NCBI RefSeq assembly: GCF_900116105.1
Contig: NZ_FPAC01000004.1
Span: 97,348 to 161,347 of the forward strand
Source of the DNA: Paenibacillus sp. 453mf
Lineage (GTDB): Bacteria > Bacillota > Bacilli > Paenibacillales > Paenibacillaceae
Reading direction: 5' to 3'
DNA: 64,000 nucleotides
How positions within the stretch are numbered: position 1 is the stretch's first letter; the number at the start of each line of letters is the position of its first letter. Position numbers and translations under genes: made by a program. Below, piece after piece: positions 18,163-27,608 of the stretch. The notes under the pieces are model-generated. The model worked only from the letters and a program-made list of their open reading frames with translations. It was not told the origin of the DNA and did not search any database.

Positions 18163-18271
18163 AAGCTACCTCTCCATTTATAGATAGGTATAATTTTACT
18201 TATATATCACCCTGTGGAACAGGTACCCATGTCCCTTCATTATTCAAGTCGATTCATTCGGAAGGCCTTCA

Positions 18272-18655
18272 TTAATGAGCAGATAATTGTTCAACAAAAG
18301 GAATATCTGCTGGAGCGAATTGATACTGTGTCAGTTCCGCTGCTTGTACCCATTTGTATTCTTCGTGATCAGATAACTGAATGGTTCCTCCCAGTATTCT
18401 TGCCTTATATGCAATAAGTCGAATCGTCACCGTATCATAGGTGTGCTCATTCACAGCAAAAAAAGCATAGGGCTCAATCTTGATATTCATCTCTTCCTGC
18501 AGCTCTCTGATTAAGCACAACTCCGGTGATTCACCAACTTCAATCTTGCCGCCTGGGAACTCCCATAATCCTGCTTGAGACTTCCCTTCTCGCCTTCGTG
18601 CGATGAGCATACGTCCATCTGTTTCTTCAATAATAGCTGCGGCTACTTCGATCAT
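18272..18655 (-). CDS. Nudix hydrolase (MutT-like)
   Basis: The 127-aa protein contains a Nudix box, GGKIEVGESPELCLIREL continuing QEEMN, matching Gx5Ex7REUxEE with Asn in place of the usual final Gly. Preceding RRREGKSQAGLWEFPGGK is typical of MutT-type (d)NTP pyrophosphohydrolases that cleanse oxidised nucleotides. ATG 18655 was preferred over a GTG 9 bp upstream. It lies between the toxin region and the defence-like cluster and is separated from the latter by a terminator. Confidence 0.85.
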   Translation of the reverse strand: MIEVAAAIIEETDGRMLIARRREGKSQAGLWEFPGGKIEVGESPELCLIRELQEEMNIKIEPYAFFAVNEHTYDTVTIRLIAYKARILGGTIQLSDHEEYKWVQAAELTQYQFAPADIPFVEQLSAH

Positions 18656-18800
18656 GTTTATCACCGTCCCTTTTGTCCTGCTGATTAGTTTATAGTACTA
18701 ATGATATTCTATGGTACATTAATATTCATCTCCAAATCCTCTACCTTCCGATACTAGCATTTGATATTTTCATTGCGAACTTATAATGACCCGCCCAGCA

Positions 18801-18839
18801 CAAAAACACCTCGAAAGGCACGAAGCCCATCAAAGTGTT
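18801..18839 (-). terminator. Intrinsic terminator ending the defence-like operon
   Basis: AACACTTTGA pairs with TCGAGGTGTT on the minus strand with an inner GGGC/GTGCC pairing, followed by TTTTTG. Confidence 0.65.
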
Positions 18840-18888
18840 AAGTATCGAAAATTGAGTCCTTTTCATGAAGCTAACTATTGCTCCCCGC

Positions 18889-21303
18889 CTATTCATCCAC
18901 CCGAATGTCTTTAACCACCTGAGCCAAGTCCACCTGCGTATGATCCAGCTCTACCTTTACCGCACCTCTACGTCTCTTCTCCCGCCATTCGTTTAACTGT
19001 TCTTCCTTTTCCAGTTTCAGTTCGGCAATTTCAGTTGCCCGGTCAAAGATGTATTTGGAGGTGTATAGTAATCTATAAATTCCAAGTCCACCGGATACAA
19101 TGGGCTCTGGTCGCTTCGTCCATTCCTCGATACGGAACTTCACGTAGAGCTGATCCTCCGTCCCTGAGCGTGCAGGGCGTTCCTTGATCTCTTCTCTTCG
19201 CAGCACCTTCCAGTCTTTCACCTTGCCGACATAATGGATTCCTGTCTCTCCCGTTATATCAGCGAACTTTCCAATGGATTGATACACCGCTACATATTCA
19301 ATTTGCGTAAGTATTTGGTGATCTACGATATTTCTCAGCGGCAAATGGTAGTACTTGTATTGAAGTGAACTCTCTAATTGAGCTACTTCTCTTAACGAGC
19401 CGACGAGCACATTCTTGCCTGCAAGCTTGTTTTTATAGTACCCCTGAGTACCACGAGGTCTTGTAGACCTTTCGTAAGCTTTTTCGGGACTGTCCATAAT
19501 AATCTCTTCCAAGAACTTATCCATCAGCTCCGTCGCATTCGGCAAGAAGGGAAAGGCCCCAACGTTTACGAGTTCTATGCTCTTATAAAACTTATGCTCG
19601 CGGTAAGACTGCTCATCATGATATGGGAAAAGCACATAAGCGCCAAACATACTACGCTCTAGCTCCTGACCACCCTCACTGTAGACAATTGCGTCCCGAT
19701 AACGGTGCATCGTATTAATATCTTCTTCCACCGGTCCAGGCTGCCTATACTTCTCATAATAATAAGAGCCTTCATAGGCAGGATCGATCCGGTACTTGGC
19801 ATCAAAAATATATTTATATTCCATTGAGGAATCGTTCTTCTTCAAAGTAAGCACATTATCCGGTCTTTGGCCTAACGTCGCACTCCGATCCCCACTTGGC
19901 AGCCTATTATAATAAAGCGTGAAGATTTCACCGTTCCTCGGGTTCCGATACTTCATCCTTGCTGACTGAGATTTGTCGAGTGTAAAAAACACGCCCGTCC
20001 GATTCACCTTAATCATGTCCTGCTTCAATAACTCATACTTCTGCCCGAGGAGCTCGTTAATCTTCAGGAAGCACCAATATTCATACAGCTGGGCTAAATC
20101 CTTCATCGACAAACGGAATAGATCACTTTGCACGCTTAGACCCTTCATCAGCATTAAGTAACTTCGATACACCTCGCGATATCCCGGCGCCATCTGCAGC
20201 ACTAATGACACCGATAGCTGCTTCATCTCACCAACCTTTAGAAAATCCAGCTGTAATAGACGCTGTACCTGATTTTGAATCGAAGTCATCTTCTTATCCA
20301 GTACGGGATCCTGCAGTTTACCTGAGGCACTCAGCTTTCTCTTCATCTCCTGCAGCTTCTTCGATACCCTGATAAGCACCCATCTTACAAAACGATTCTC
20401 CAATGTATCGAACTGAACTTGGCGCTTGGTTTCAAGGGCATGAGATGGATGCAGGCGCTGCCCCTGATGTGGAATAAATCCATGCGCTTCATGATGGGTC
20501 AACAGGTACGGTCGTTTGGCGAGAAACGCGATATTTTCTTTTCCCGCCTTCCTGACCTTGGCTGCATCTACGATGCGCTGTTCTTTAGCTAGGCTGTAAT
20601 GAGGATTTGCGTGAATTCGTTCCACGGCTTGTCTTAGCTGATCAAACACATGCTGCAATATCGTGAAAAATTCGGTTAGACTCTGATTCTGTGTCTCCTT
20701 TAACCCTGTCAGATGATAAGTCTTTCTCAAAAAATCAAAGGATAAATTATAAATTTGCCGATTAATGTCACTCAGAATCATTTGGTAATCCCTTTTGTAA
20801 TCCATCTTGGACGGATAAATCTCGATCTGAAGCTGGAATAGTGACCGGCCCTGCTGACGAAGCTCAAGCTCGGTTAACCCCACCTCGTTCTGAAAATTCA
20901 AAATACCCGAAAGGATCGACTGCCCAAGTGGCTTAATCGCCTGCCGTAAATACAGATTGTCATGGTAGAAGATTAGCTCGGTCCCCTGTTTCTTCTCAAC
21001 AACGAGCTCATATGCCTGCGTTTCATAGAATAACGGATAGCTCTTCTCCCCCGTATGCCATGGAACCAGCTGTCCCTGCTCCGGCGAAAAAACAAAGATG
21101 TTCTCCACCTCAAGCTCACGGGTTAAAGTGCTAATCTGCAGAGTATTAGAATCCATCCATGCACCCACATCATCCCGATGAAGCTGCAAGGATTCTACGG
21201 TCGAATGATAGGGCTTGCCCTGAATATAGAGGTTAAAAAGATTCGTCTCGATCCGGATCAGCTCCACGCTATGATTAAGAAAGCCAGTATGAGGTGAACC
21301 CAT
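18889..21303 (-). CDS. DUF2357 / PD-(D/E)XK nuclease-like partner of the MrcB ATPase
   Basis: The 804-aa protein has a long N-terminal beta-rich and helical region (DUF2357-like, about 20-450) and a C-terminal nuclease-type core: RPDNVLTLKK at about residue 480 followed by YIFDAKYRID, a D...DxK arrangement of the PD-(D/E)XK superfamily. Such proteins pair with McrB-type AAA+ motors in modification-dependent (type IV) restriction. The start overlaps the ATPase gene by 29 bp and lies 10 nt after GGAGG, so translation is coupled. It is the last gene of the cluster. Nuclease activity and target are inferred. Confidence 0.75.
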   Translation of the reverse strand: MGSPHTGFLNHSVELIRIETNLFNLYIQGKPYHSTVESLQLHRDDVGAWMDSNTLQISTLTRELEVENIFVFSPEQGQLVPWHTGEKSYPLFYETQAYELVVEKKQGTELIFYHDNLYLRQAIKPLGQSILSGILNFQNEVGLTELELRQQGRSLFQLQIEIYPSKMDYKRDYQMILSDINRQIYNLSFDFLRKTYHLTGLKETQNQSLTEFFTILQHVFDQLRQAVERIHANPHYSLAKEQRIVDAAKVRKAGKENIAFLAKRPYLLTHHEAHGFIPHQGQRLHPSHALETKRQVQFDTLENRFVRWVLIRVSKKLQEMKRKLSASGKLQDPVLDKKMTSIQNQVQRLLQLDFLKVGEMKQLSVSLVLQMAPGYREVYRSYLMLMKGLSVQSDLFRLSMKDLAQLYEYWCFLKINELLGQKYELLKQDMIKVNRTGVFFTLDKSQSARMKYRNPRNGEIFTLYYNRLPSGDRSATLGQRPDNVLTLKKNDSSMEYKYIFDAKYRIDPAYEGSYYYEKYRQPGPVEEDINTMHRYRDAIVYSEGGQELERSMFGAYVLFPYHDEQSYREHKFYKSIELVNVGAFPFLPNATELMDKFLEEIIMDSPEKAYERSTRPRGTQGYYKNKLAGKNVLVGSLREVAQLESSLQYKYYHLPLRNIVDHQILTQIEYVAVYQSIGKFADITGETGIHYVGKVKDWKVLRREEIKERPARSGTEDQLYVKFRIEEWTKRPEPIVSGGLGIYRLLYTSKYIFDRATEIAELKLEKEEQLNEWREKRRRGAVKVELDHTQVDLAQVVKDIRVDE

Positions 21304-23488
21304 CTTCCTCTAACCTCCGTAACATAAAGGCAAGCTTCCGTGCAGACAGTGGATACTTTACTTCCTCGACCTGCTGCTTACTACCATATTTTATATATAG
21401 ATCAGAAGCGTCATCTAAGAGATCCTTAACAGGAATCGATTTGCCAATCGCCCCCTGCATTAAGAGGAGCAATACCTTTTTAACAGATAAGCTACTTCCT
21501 TGTATGCGAGGTAGAATCTTCTGGAGAAGCTGTCCGTCGAACGCTTTGTCCTCTGATAATAGCTCAAACCGCTGATTATATGCCATATAAAAGCAGATCG
21601 AGTCCCGAATCCGGAAGCCGACATGGGAATGAATCTCCTCTAAGATGTTATTGATCTTCACCAGTTTGTCAGTCGTCGAATGCACAAGCTCTGGATAGGT
21701 GTTATACATATCGGTTAACTGCAAATATTCGCTACGCAAGAAAGCATTATTGGAATTTGAAGATTCAAGGTTATCTATTTCAACACCCTTAGATGGAAAT
21801 TGCTCCAGATTAATATAGTTGAATTCAATCGTGTTCGCGCGATCCAGCACCTTTTTGCTAAAAGGATGTGTCGTCTCGTCCATGTTGACCGTTCCAATCA
21901 CGTACACATTATCCGGCAGAGTCAGGCCACCATATATCGACTGATCTTCCTCTCTTAAAGACTCCGGTCCAATCAACGCCGAAGTTACGATTCGACTTCC
22001 ATGCCATTCCTGGGTTTCCATCACACTCAACAGATCACTGAAATAATACTCCACACGCGCCAGGTTCATCTCATCCAGACAGATAAAATAAGGCTTGTTC
22101 TTATTCTCAGCTCTAGATGCCTCTACTAACACTTCCGTTAAACGCCCAGGTCTAAACACACCCGACAGATCCTTATACCCTAACAGATCAGAAGGGTCAC
22201 TCCAGTCTGGTCTTACCGGGATTAAAGTAAACTGTCCATTCGCCATGGTAGCACCCAAAGCTTCGGCAAAGAGCTTCACCAGCTTCGTCTTCCCTGTTCC
22301 CGATACCCCGGCTAGAATGACGAACGGCTTGGTCTTGAGAGATAAATAGAAATTCTCCATGAGGCCATCTGGGTAGAGAAAACCTTTATGGTGAATATAT
22401 TGCTTCACTTGTTCTAGTTGCTCTCTGACATTGATGCTCACTGGAGTTATTTCCTCCTCTGGAGTAGTTTCATCTGCTCTATCTTGTAACACGATGTTTA
22501 CATAATGTTTGTAGTTAGAAACGAGGTTCTCAAGATCTTGTAGGAGGACTTCATCTTCCGGCAATGTATCTCTATCGTATTTGATATAAGCTACCGTAGA
22601 GACTTGGTAATCTCGGCCCAGGCCGCTTTTTTCCATGAGAATAATATTCTCGTCTTTATGTAGTCCATCTAGTGGGATTAGGCTACGGATCTCTTGAGTT
22701 TTGTTCTTGAGGTACTCGTATCCTCTGAGTTTGCCTTGCTTTAAGGGTTCGGTAACTCCTTGGATAAACGTTAGATACACGGACTGCATATCCTCGGAGA
22801 ACAGGTATACGATGTATTCACCCTGCTGAGTCGTCAGCGTGAGTCGTTTATCCATGAATGCGATCCAGGGAACATTAGCCCAATTGCCCTGTCCAACGGA
22901 ACCTTGAACCTTGTATTGCTCATTTAAAGATAATAGATCCTTCAACTGGCCAGGAATAGAATTTCTAACTAAGATGCCTAAAGGGTGTTGTGCGAACGGC
23001 TCCATTTTGGCTTGGAGATACGTGTTCATGATCTGCGATAATGCATCGTGTAAGGAGAAAGGAGAATGAGTCGTTCTATTCAATTCTAGCTTTCTATTGT
23101 AATTGTCTAGCTCTTGCATGGCGTATTCTTTAAGCTCCTTAAGTGTGTCTTCGTTAAACAAATCAGGGTCGGAGAAGGTAATGGTTTGATTTACTTGGTC
23201 GAATGTGAGAACAGAGGATAGAGCATCAATTGGTGTTTTTAGTAGGGATTTTGTTTGGTTTAGCGAAAATTCATTCCATCCATCTGCCTTTTGTTCAGGT
23301 GGTGAATCTACTATGTTTCCTTGCTCGCTTTCGTCTTGGAAGTATTTCAAGAACTTTTGAGCTAGTTGATCCAATGGAATTTGGACGGATTGAGTTTCTT
23401 TATAGAATTCAATAATGGAAAGAATAAGAACCATTTTGTATGATTTTTGTTTGGAGCGAAAAATATTTGATAGTAATTCTGGTAGCAT
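21275..23488 (-). CDS. MrcB-like AAA+ ATPase/GTPase with N-terminal MrcB_N domain
   Basis: The 737-aa protein carries an MrcB_N (DUF3578)-like domain (GQGNWANVPWIAFMDKRLTL at about 199-218, then YIVYLFSEDM), proposed to sense modified DNA. It is followed by an AAA+ module with Walker A GVSGTGKT at 394-401, Walker B ICLDEMN at 469-475 and the McrB signature VNMDE at 534-538. It likely drives DNA translocation for the DUF2357 nuclease encoded next. ATG was placed 5 nt after GGAGG; the upstream 22 codons of open frame lack a site. Confidence 0.85.
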   Translation of the reverse strand: MLPELLSNIFRSKQKSYKMVLILSIIEFYKETQSVQIPLDQLAQKFLKYFQDESEQGNIVDSPPEQKADGWNEFSLNQTKSLLKTPIDALSSVLTFDQVNQTITFSDPDLFNEDTLKELKEYAMQELDNYNRKLELNRTTHSPFSLHDALSQIMNTYLQAKMEPFAQHPLGILVRNSIPGQLKDLLSLNEQYKVQGSVGQGNWANVPWIAFMDKRLTLTTQQGEYIVYLFSEDMQSVYLTFIQGVTEPLKQGKLRGYEYLKNKTQEIRSLIPLDGLHKDENIILMEKSGLGRDYQVSTVAYIKYDRDTLPEDEVLLQDLENLVSNYKHYVNIVLQDRADETTPEEEITPVSINVREQLEQVKQYIHHKGFLYPDGLMENFYLSLKTKPFVILAGVSGTGKTKLVKLFAEALGATMANGQFTLIPVRPDWSDPSDLLGYKDLSGVFRPGRLTEVLVEASRAENKNKPYFICLDEMNLARVEYYFSDLLSVMETQEWHGSRIVTSALIGPESLREEDQSIYGGLTLPDNVYVIGTVNMDETTHPFSKKVLDRANTIEFNYINLEQFPSKGVEIDNLESSNSNNAFLRSEYLQLTDMYNTYPELVHSTTDKLVKINNILEEIHSHVGFRIRDSICFYMAYNQRFELLSEDKAFDGQLLQKILPRIQGSSLSVKKVLLLLMQGAIGKSIPVKDLLDDASDLYIKYGSKQQVEEVKYPLSARKLAFMLRRLEEDGFTSYWLS

Positions 23489-23520
23489 GATGACCTCCGT
23501 TAAAGGAATTCTGTAACTAT

Positions 23521-23549
23521 AGTATAAAAGAAATAAAAGCAGCCTCCAA
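23521..23549 (-). promoter_or_regulatory. Internal promoter before the MrcB/DUF2357 pair
   Basis: On the minus strand -35 TTGGAG (23544-23549), a 17-nt spacer and -10 TATACT (23521-23526) precede the ATPase start by about 35 bp, so the pair may be expressed independently of the upstream genes. Confidence 0.4.
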
Positions 23550-23575
23550 AGCACGGAAACTACTTTAATTATGAT

Positions 23576-25534
23576 TTAAATTTCAGGATTCAGCTTGTAC
23601 TTATTAGGTTGCTCAGCTGCAATAGCATTTGAATTGCTTAGTAAATATTCGTTACGTCTTGTTGAGTTTGCTAATCGATTAATGAAGTACTTTTCTAGCT
23701 CTTTGTCTGTACAAAAAATATAACATCCTTTTTGGCCTCTTGTAAGCAAAGTACGATACGTATTTCTAATAATCTCATCAGCCAATTTCAGTGCTTTTTG
23801 AGGGTTGTCTATATAAAGCTTCTTAAGCCCTTTTAGGGAATTATCCGTTTTAGCTCGCTTAGTAAAGTCAGTCTCTACACTTCCTAGCTTGCAAAACATA
23901 TCATCTCCTATAATGACACCGACGTAATCGAACTCTAACCCTTGTGAAGTGTGAATACAGCCAATCTCATGCACAGAATCTTCATCTATTGCCCAACTGT
24001 CCGTGTTCGCTAGATTCCAGCTCATCCCAAACCCATATTCTTCTAAAAGAATATCATGTATATCTGAATTGTATTTTCCTTCCTTGCTCCAATTCCAACA
24101 ATATCCTGCCAATAGTCGTGCCTTGTTATTTATTCTATTCAGCCTTAGAATCTCATCTCTCATCTCGGACGGATCTGAATAAACTCGGAAGTCATAATCC
24201 TTATCTATCATATCAGCGTTTGCTGTTTTTCTTATTTGTAACACATCATCAATCCAGGCAAGATAACCATCAGAACCATTACAACGAAATTGTGATTCTA
24301 GCTCCTTAACAGTAATTACTGCTTTGGATTCCGATGCGAAATGCTGAATAGCTTCAACATTTCCTGCATCTTTGAGAGTAACACGCTGTCGTTCATCTAT
24401 GAAAAACACAGCAAGCTTTGATGCATTAATAATCTCTTTTATTTGATTCTCTCCAAGATTATTGAACATACCAGATTTCTCATTTAATCTATGGGCTTCA
24501 TCCACTATCAAAACATCAATTTCATTGAACGGAGCATCTATATAACTACCAGAGCTTTTGAATAAATTATCTATATGACTCTTCCTAAAATCCCCTTTTA
24601 ATTTCTTTGCATAAACAGATCTTGGAGCTGCATTTTTAGTTACATACTGGCACACCATGTTCTGTGCAGTTAGTTCTGCTAGGAGATTTATCGCTAGCAC
24701 AGACTTACCAGTCCCAGGCCCCCCTTTAACAATAAGCACTTGTTTTTTATTAGATCGAATTGCCTCACTGGCAAGAGACTTTGCTGTCTCAAAAATCACT
24801 TTTTGATCATCAATCATGACAAACTCATCGTTTCCTTTTAACATCCCCAATAGTGAGTCTTGAAGCGATTTGGAAGGTCTAATTTTACCCTTCTCTACTT
24901 TATACAGGTTTGTTTTGTTGTCGCCATGTTTAATATATTGTTTAATAAAATTGCGTAGTCTCTCTGAATCACCCTTCACAAATACTGGTGCATTATCTAT
25001 ATAAAATTGATATTTTTCATGAACAATTGGATCTTTTGTACCTAAACTCGAGTAGTTATGCAAATATGCACAAGGATACAATTCAATTTTTTCATCCTGT
25101 ACATTTGAATTATAGTCTTTGATTAAGGCTGCGTAAGACCACGCTTGATAGGATGGATGGACAACCTCTCTTAACCCACCTCCTAATGCTGTTCTTACAA
25201 TTGCCTCTTTATTATCAACCTTTTCTACCGTCTCCCACTGCTTTAGCTCAATTATCACTATACTTTCACTAAATTCATTACTCCCTGAAATTAAAAAATC
25301 TACTCTTTTTGAACTGTAAGGAACTCTAAATTCAATAGCTACTCCTGCGTTTCCTGGGATTTCAGGATCATTTAGAAGCCGATACATATAATTCATAGAA
25401 TTTTCCCATGAGCGAAGTTCACTCTTTCCAATGCTACCAATCTTATCATGAAAATTGGACATTAAATTATCTACTAATTTATCACGGTATACATCATCTA
25501 GAAATTCATTCTTCAAAGCTTCATAAACAATCAA
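23576..25534 (-). CDS. PD-(D/E)XK nuclease - DUF2075 helicase-like fusion
   Basis: The 652-aa protein starts with a nuclease-type domain: VDF (Asp79) then IIELKQWE (Glu96, Lys98), the PD-(D/E)XK layout. A superfamily 1-like P-loop NTPase follows with Walker A GGPGTGKS at 271-278, Walker B IVDEAHRL at 343-350, a glutamine-rich DERQRVTL motif and a C-terminal IHTSQGLEFDYVGV plus NTYRTLLTRGQKGCYIF. This is the DUF2075 helicase-like family, often found in defence islands. TTG start follows AGGGGGA by 9 nt. Roles in cutting or remodelling phage nucleic acid are inferred. Confidence 0.8.
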   Translation of the reverse strand: MIVYEALKNEFLDDVYRDKLVDNLMSNFHDKIGSIGKSELRSWENSMNYMYRLLNDPEIPGNAGVAIEFRVPYSSKRVDFLISGSNEFSESIVIIELKQWETVEKVDNKEAIVRTALGGGLREVVHPSYQAWSYAALIKDYNSNVQDEKIELYPCAYLHNYSSLGTKDPIVHEKYQFYIDNAPVFVKGDSERLRNFIKQYIKHGDNKTNLYKVEKGKIRPSKSLQDSLLGMLKGNDEFVMIDDQKVIFETAKSLASEAIRSNKKQVLIVKGGPGTGKSVLAINLLAELTAQNMVCQYVTKNAAPRSVYAKKLKGDFRKSHIDNLFKSSGSYIDAPFNEIDVLIVDEAHRLNEKSGMFNNLGENQIKEIINASKLAVFFIDERQRVTLKDAGNVEAIQHFASESKAVITVKELESQFRCNGSDGYLAWIDDVLQIRKTANADMIDKDYDFRVYSDPSEMRDEILRLNRINNKARLLAGYCWNWSKEGKYNSDIHDILLEEYGFGMSWNLANTDSWAIDEDSVHEIGCIHTSQGLEFDYVGVIIGDDMFCKLGSVETDFTKRAKTDNSLKGLKKLYIDNPQKALKLADEIIRNTYRTLLTRGQKGCYIFCTDKELEKYFINRLANSTRRNEYLLSNSNAIAAEQPNKYKLNPEI

Positions 25535-25661
25535 GTTAAATAGTCCCCCTGCCTGTTCGACCTACTGATTTACATTGGTAGAATCCACTCCAGATTGTAT
25601 CCCACCTTGCCTTACATATGTTTTACCGAGAGACAGTCATTTATAATAGGACTTTTACGAT

Positions 25662-26372
25662 TTAAATAGGCCCCCTCTTGACACCATTTACATGCTGCTC
25701 ACGCAAAACTGGATCTACTATATTTAATTCTTTTAGCTTCTCTACTATTTCTAAAATTTCAGTCTCGGAAAGCATTGGGCTCTTACCTTCCATTTTTAAT
25801 CTACTAATCTTCCGTTGAATAAACTCAGATAGCTCTACATCATATATAATCAGCTCATTGGACTGAATCTTTCTGAGCTCCGGATCTACATTAAATCTGC
25901 ATCTCATCGTAAACGAGATCATCGAGACATAGGGAATTTGAATATCTGGGACATGTGCTTGAAGCGCTTTAATATGCCCATAGTTCTGTTTCAGCGGATT
26001 GTAAAGCTTATACCTATTGCTGACGCTCCACTCCCTGTCTCCTTTTTTCCCCTTGATCTCTCCGTTATAATTCTTCGTTTCAATCACGAATATCGCATAC
26101 GGAGACACGACAACATGATCGATCTGGGAGTAACCAGAACGTGACTTGGGATTCACAAGCATTAAATCACTGATATACCTGCATTCTTGCGGAAGCTGAT
26201 CCAGCTGAATATTGATCTTGTGCTCCCCAAGCTCACCAATACGTGTGGGAGCTACTTTCGCCTTTGCTTTTACTGATGTGCTCTTATGTTCCTTTTTAAC
26301 TTCCTTCTTTACTATCTTATTAACTTCTTGCTTCTTCTCACTCTTAAACCAGCTTAATATTTGCTTGAGAAT
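25662..26372 (-). CDS. NERD-domain protein, probable ATT start
   Basis: The NERD domain (nuclease-related) is recognisable in IGELGEHKINIQLDQLPQEC and SQIDHVVVSPYAIFVIETKN, with the nuclease-like residues Asp85, Glu98 and Lys100. The first ATG in frame (26162) would delete the beginning of the domain. The frame is open upstream to the end of the WYL gene and contains no ATG, GTG or TTG there. An ATT codon at 26370-26372 lies exactly 8 nt after GAGGAGG, giving 236 aa starting LKQILSWFKSEKK, a typical NERD N-terminus. It begins 13 nt after the WYL stop codon. Confidence 0.75.
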   Translation of the reverse strand: MLKQILSWFKSEKKQEVNKIVKKEVKKEHKSTSVKAKAKVAPTRIGELGEHKINIQLDQLPQECRYISDLMLVNPKSRSGYSQIDHVVVSPYAIFVIETKNYNGEIKGKKGDREWSVSNRYKLYNPLKQNYGHIKALQAHVPDIQIPYVSMISFTMRCRFNVDPELRKIQSNELIIYDVELSEFIQRKISRLKMEGKSPMLSETEILEIVEKLKELNIVDPVLREQHVNGVKRGPI

Positions 26373-26385
26373 CTTATTCTCCTCC

Positions 26386-27339
26386 TCATTCCGTGTACAA
26401 CCGACTCCACTTCTCCAGCCGCTCCCTCATCACTTCCCGGTAACTCACTGGCTCCAGGATCTCTGCATCTGGACCATACTGGCTTAGCCAATTCAGAAAC
26501 TCTCTGTCATGATTCAGCGTTACCTCAAATAAGAGACTTCCATCCTTCAAATCTTTCATCTTTGGACTAATAAACAGTTCTTCTTCCTTTATGTATCTTG
26601 CTACATCAGCGGAGAACTTCACTTTGAAATGAATCTGCTGCTCTCCACGCTCGATGGACCATGTGTTCTTCATATAACTCTTTAAATTGAAATCCCTGCG
26701 GTCGAAATGTGTCTCTATCATCTCCATGGAGCGAAAACGGCTTAACCGAAATGTACGAATCTCCTTCGCCTGATGACAATATCCAATCAGATAAAAACGT
26801 TGATCCCGTGGAACCAGATAATATGGAGCAATCTCTCGTTCCGTCAGCTCGTTTCGGCTCTGGGTATGGTATTGAACCTTTATCCTTTTTTCCTCCAGAA
26901 TTGCCTGAATGACCTGCAGCAAGTAATTCGGGGAGTCCTCCCTATAGGCGGGCGACCCCATCTGGATGATATCCGTTACATTCTGGAGCAGCTCCGCATC
27001 TTTTCGCTTCTTCCGATAATGAGAGGACATCACTTTGTCGTAAGCACTGTCGAATCCGGGCGGAAGGTTGGTCTGATCCACGAAGGAAGGGAGCATTGTA
27101 AACACCAGCTCTTCTTCCTCGGTCCAATTAAATGGAAACATGGCGAAATTCCCTGTAAAAGCGTACCCCTTGCCATACCCAATGTTCGTTATTGGGACCA
27201 GCGTGTCCAGTGCCCGCAAATCCCGGTAAATGGTTCTTTCATTCGACTCACACTTCTCAGCCAGCTCCGGAGCCGTTATGCCGGGCCTTGCTTGAATCGC
27301 GTGAATAATCTTAAACCAACGAAAAAACTTGTCAGACAT
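26386..27339 (-). CDS. WYL-domain transcriptional regulator with HTH
   Basis: The 317-aa protein has an N-terminal winged helix (PGITAPELAEKCESNERTIYRDLRALD, split here as PGITAPELAEKCESN then ERTIYRDL) and a WYL domain (EREIAPYYLVPRDQRFYLIG then RTFRLSRFRSMEMI). WYL proteins often repress or activate defence operons and respond to nucleic-acid ligands. It is the first gene of the cluster, and an inverted repeat overlapping its probable promoter is a likely autoregulatory operator. Assignment to defence control is by context. Confidence 0.85.
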   Translation of the reverse strand: MSDKFFRWFKIIHAIQARPGITAPELAEKCESNERTIYRDLRALDTLVPITNIGYGKGYAFTGNFAMFPFNWTEEEELVFTMLPSFVDQTNLPPGFDSAYDKVMSSHYRKKRKDAELLQNVTDIIQMGSPAYREDSPNYLLQVIQAILEEKRIKVQYHTQSRNELTEREIAPYYLVPRDQRFYLIGYCHQAKEIRTFRLSRFRSMEMIETHFDRRDFNLKSYMKNTWSIERGEQQIHFKVKFSADVARYIKEEELFISPKMKDLKDGSLLFEVTLNHDREFLNWLSQYGPDAEILEPVSYREVMRERLEKWSRLYTE

Positions 27340-27398
27340 AGATCTATACTCCCAGTCATTATAGATTTATCCGAACCACATAATTCAAAAGCTTCATT

Positions 27399-27434
27399 TA
27401 TAGTTCATACTTCAGAACTATACTCACTATTATA
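27399..27434 (-). promoter_or_regulatory. Probable promoter and operator of the WYL-led cluster
   Basis: A -10 element TATAAT (27429-27434, minus strand) is followed at once by an inverted repeat TATAGTTC-8 nt-GAACTATA at 27399-27422, which would cover the transcription start. A further GAAC half-site lies at 27437-27440. The -35 region is poor, so an activator or weak promoter is possible. Confidence 0.5.
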
Positions 27435-27608
27435 TAGAACAATATGGGAATATGGCATATATTTTTGCAATAAAATGAAAAAAAAGGATGAGTTTCGGCG
27501 TAGATCCTGAAATTCTCTCATAATCTCTTCGTTATTGTGAAAAAATGTTTGCGATCAGGTTTAAACCAGCCCCGTTTTCTTTCTCCAACAATTAGATTGA
27601 TTTAATGT

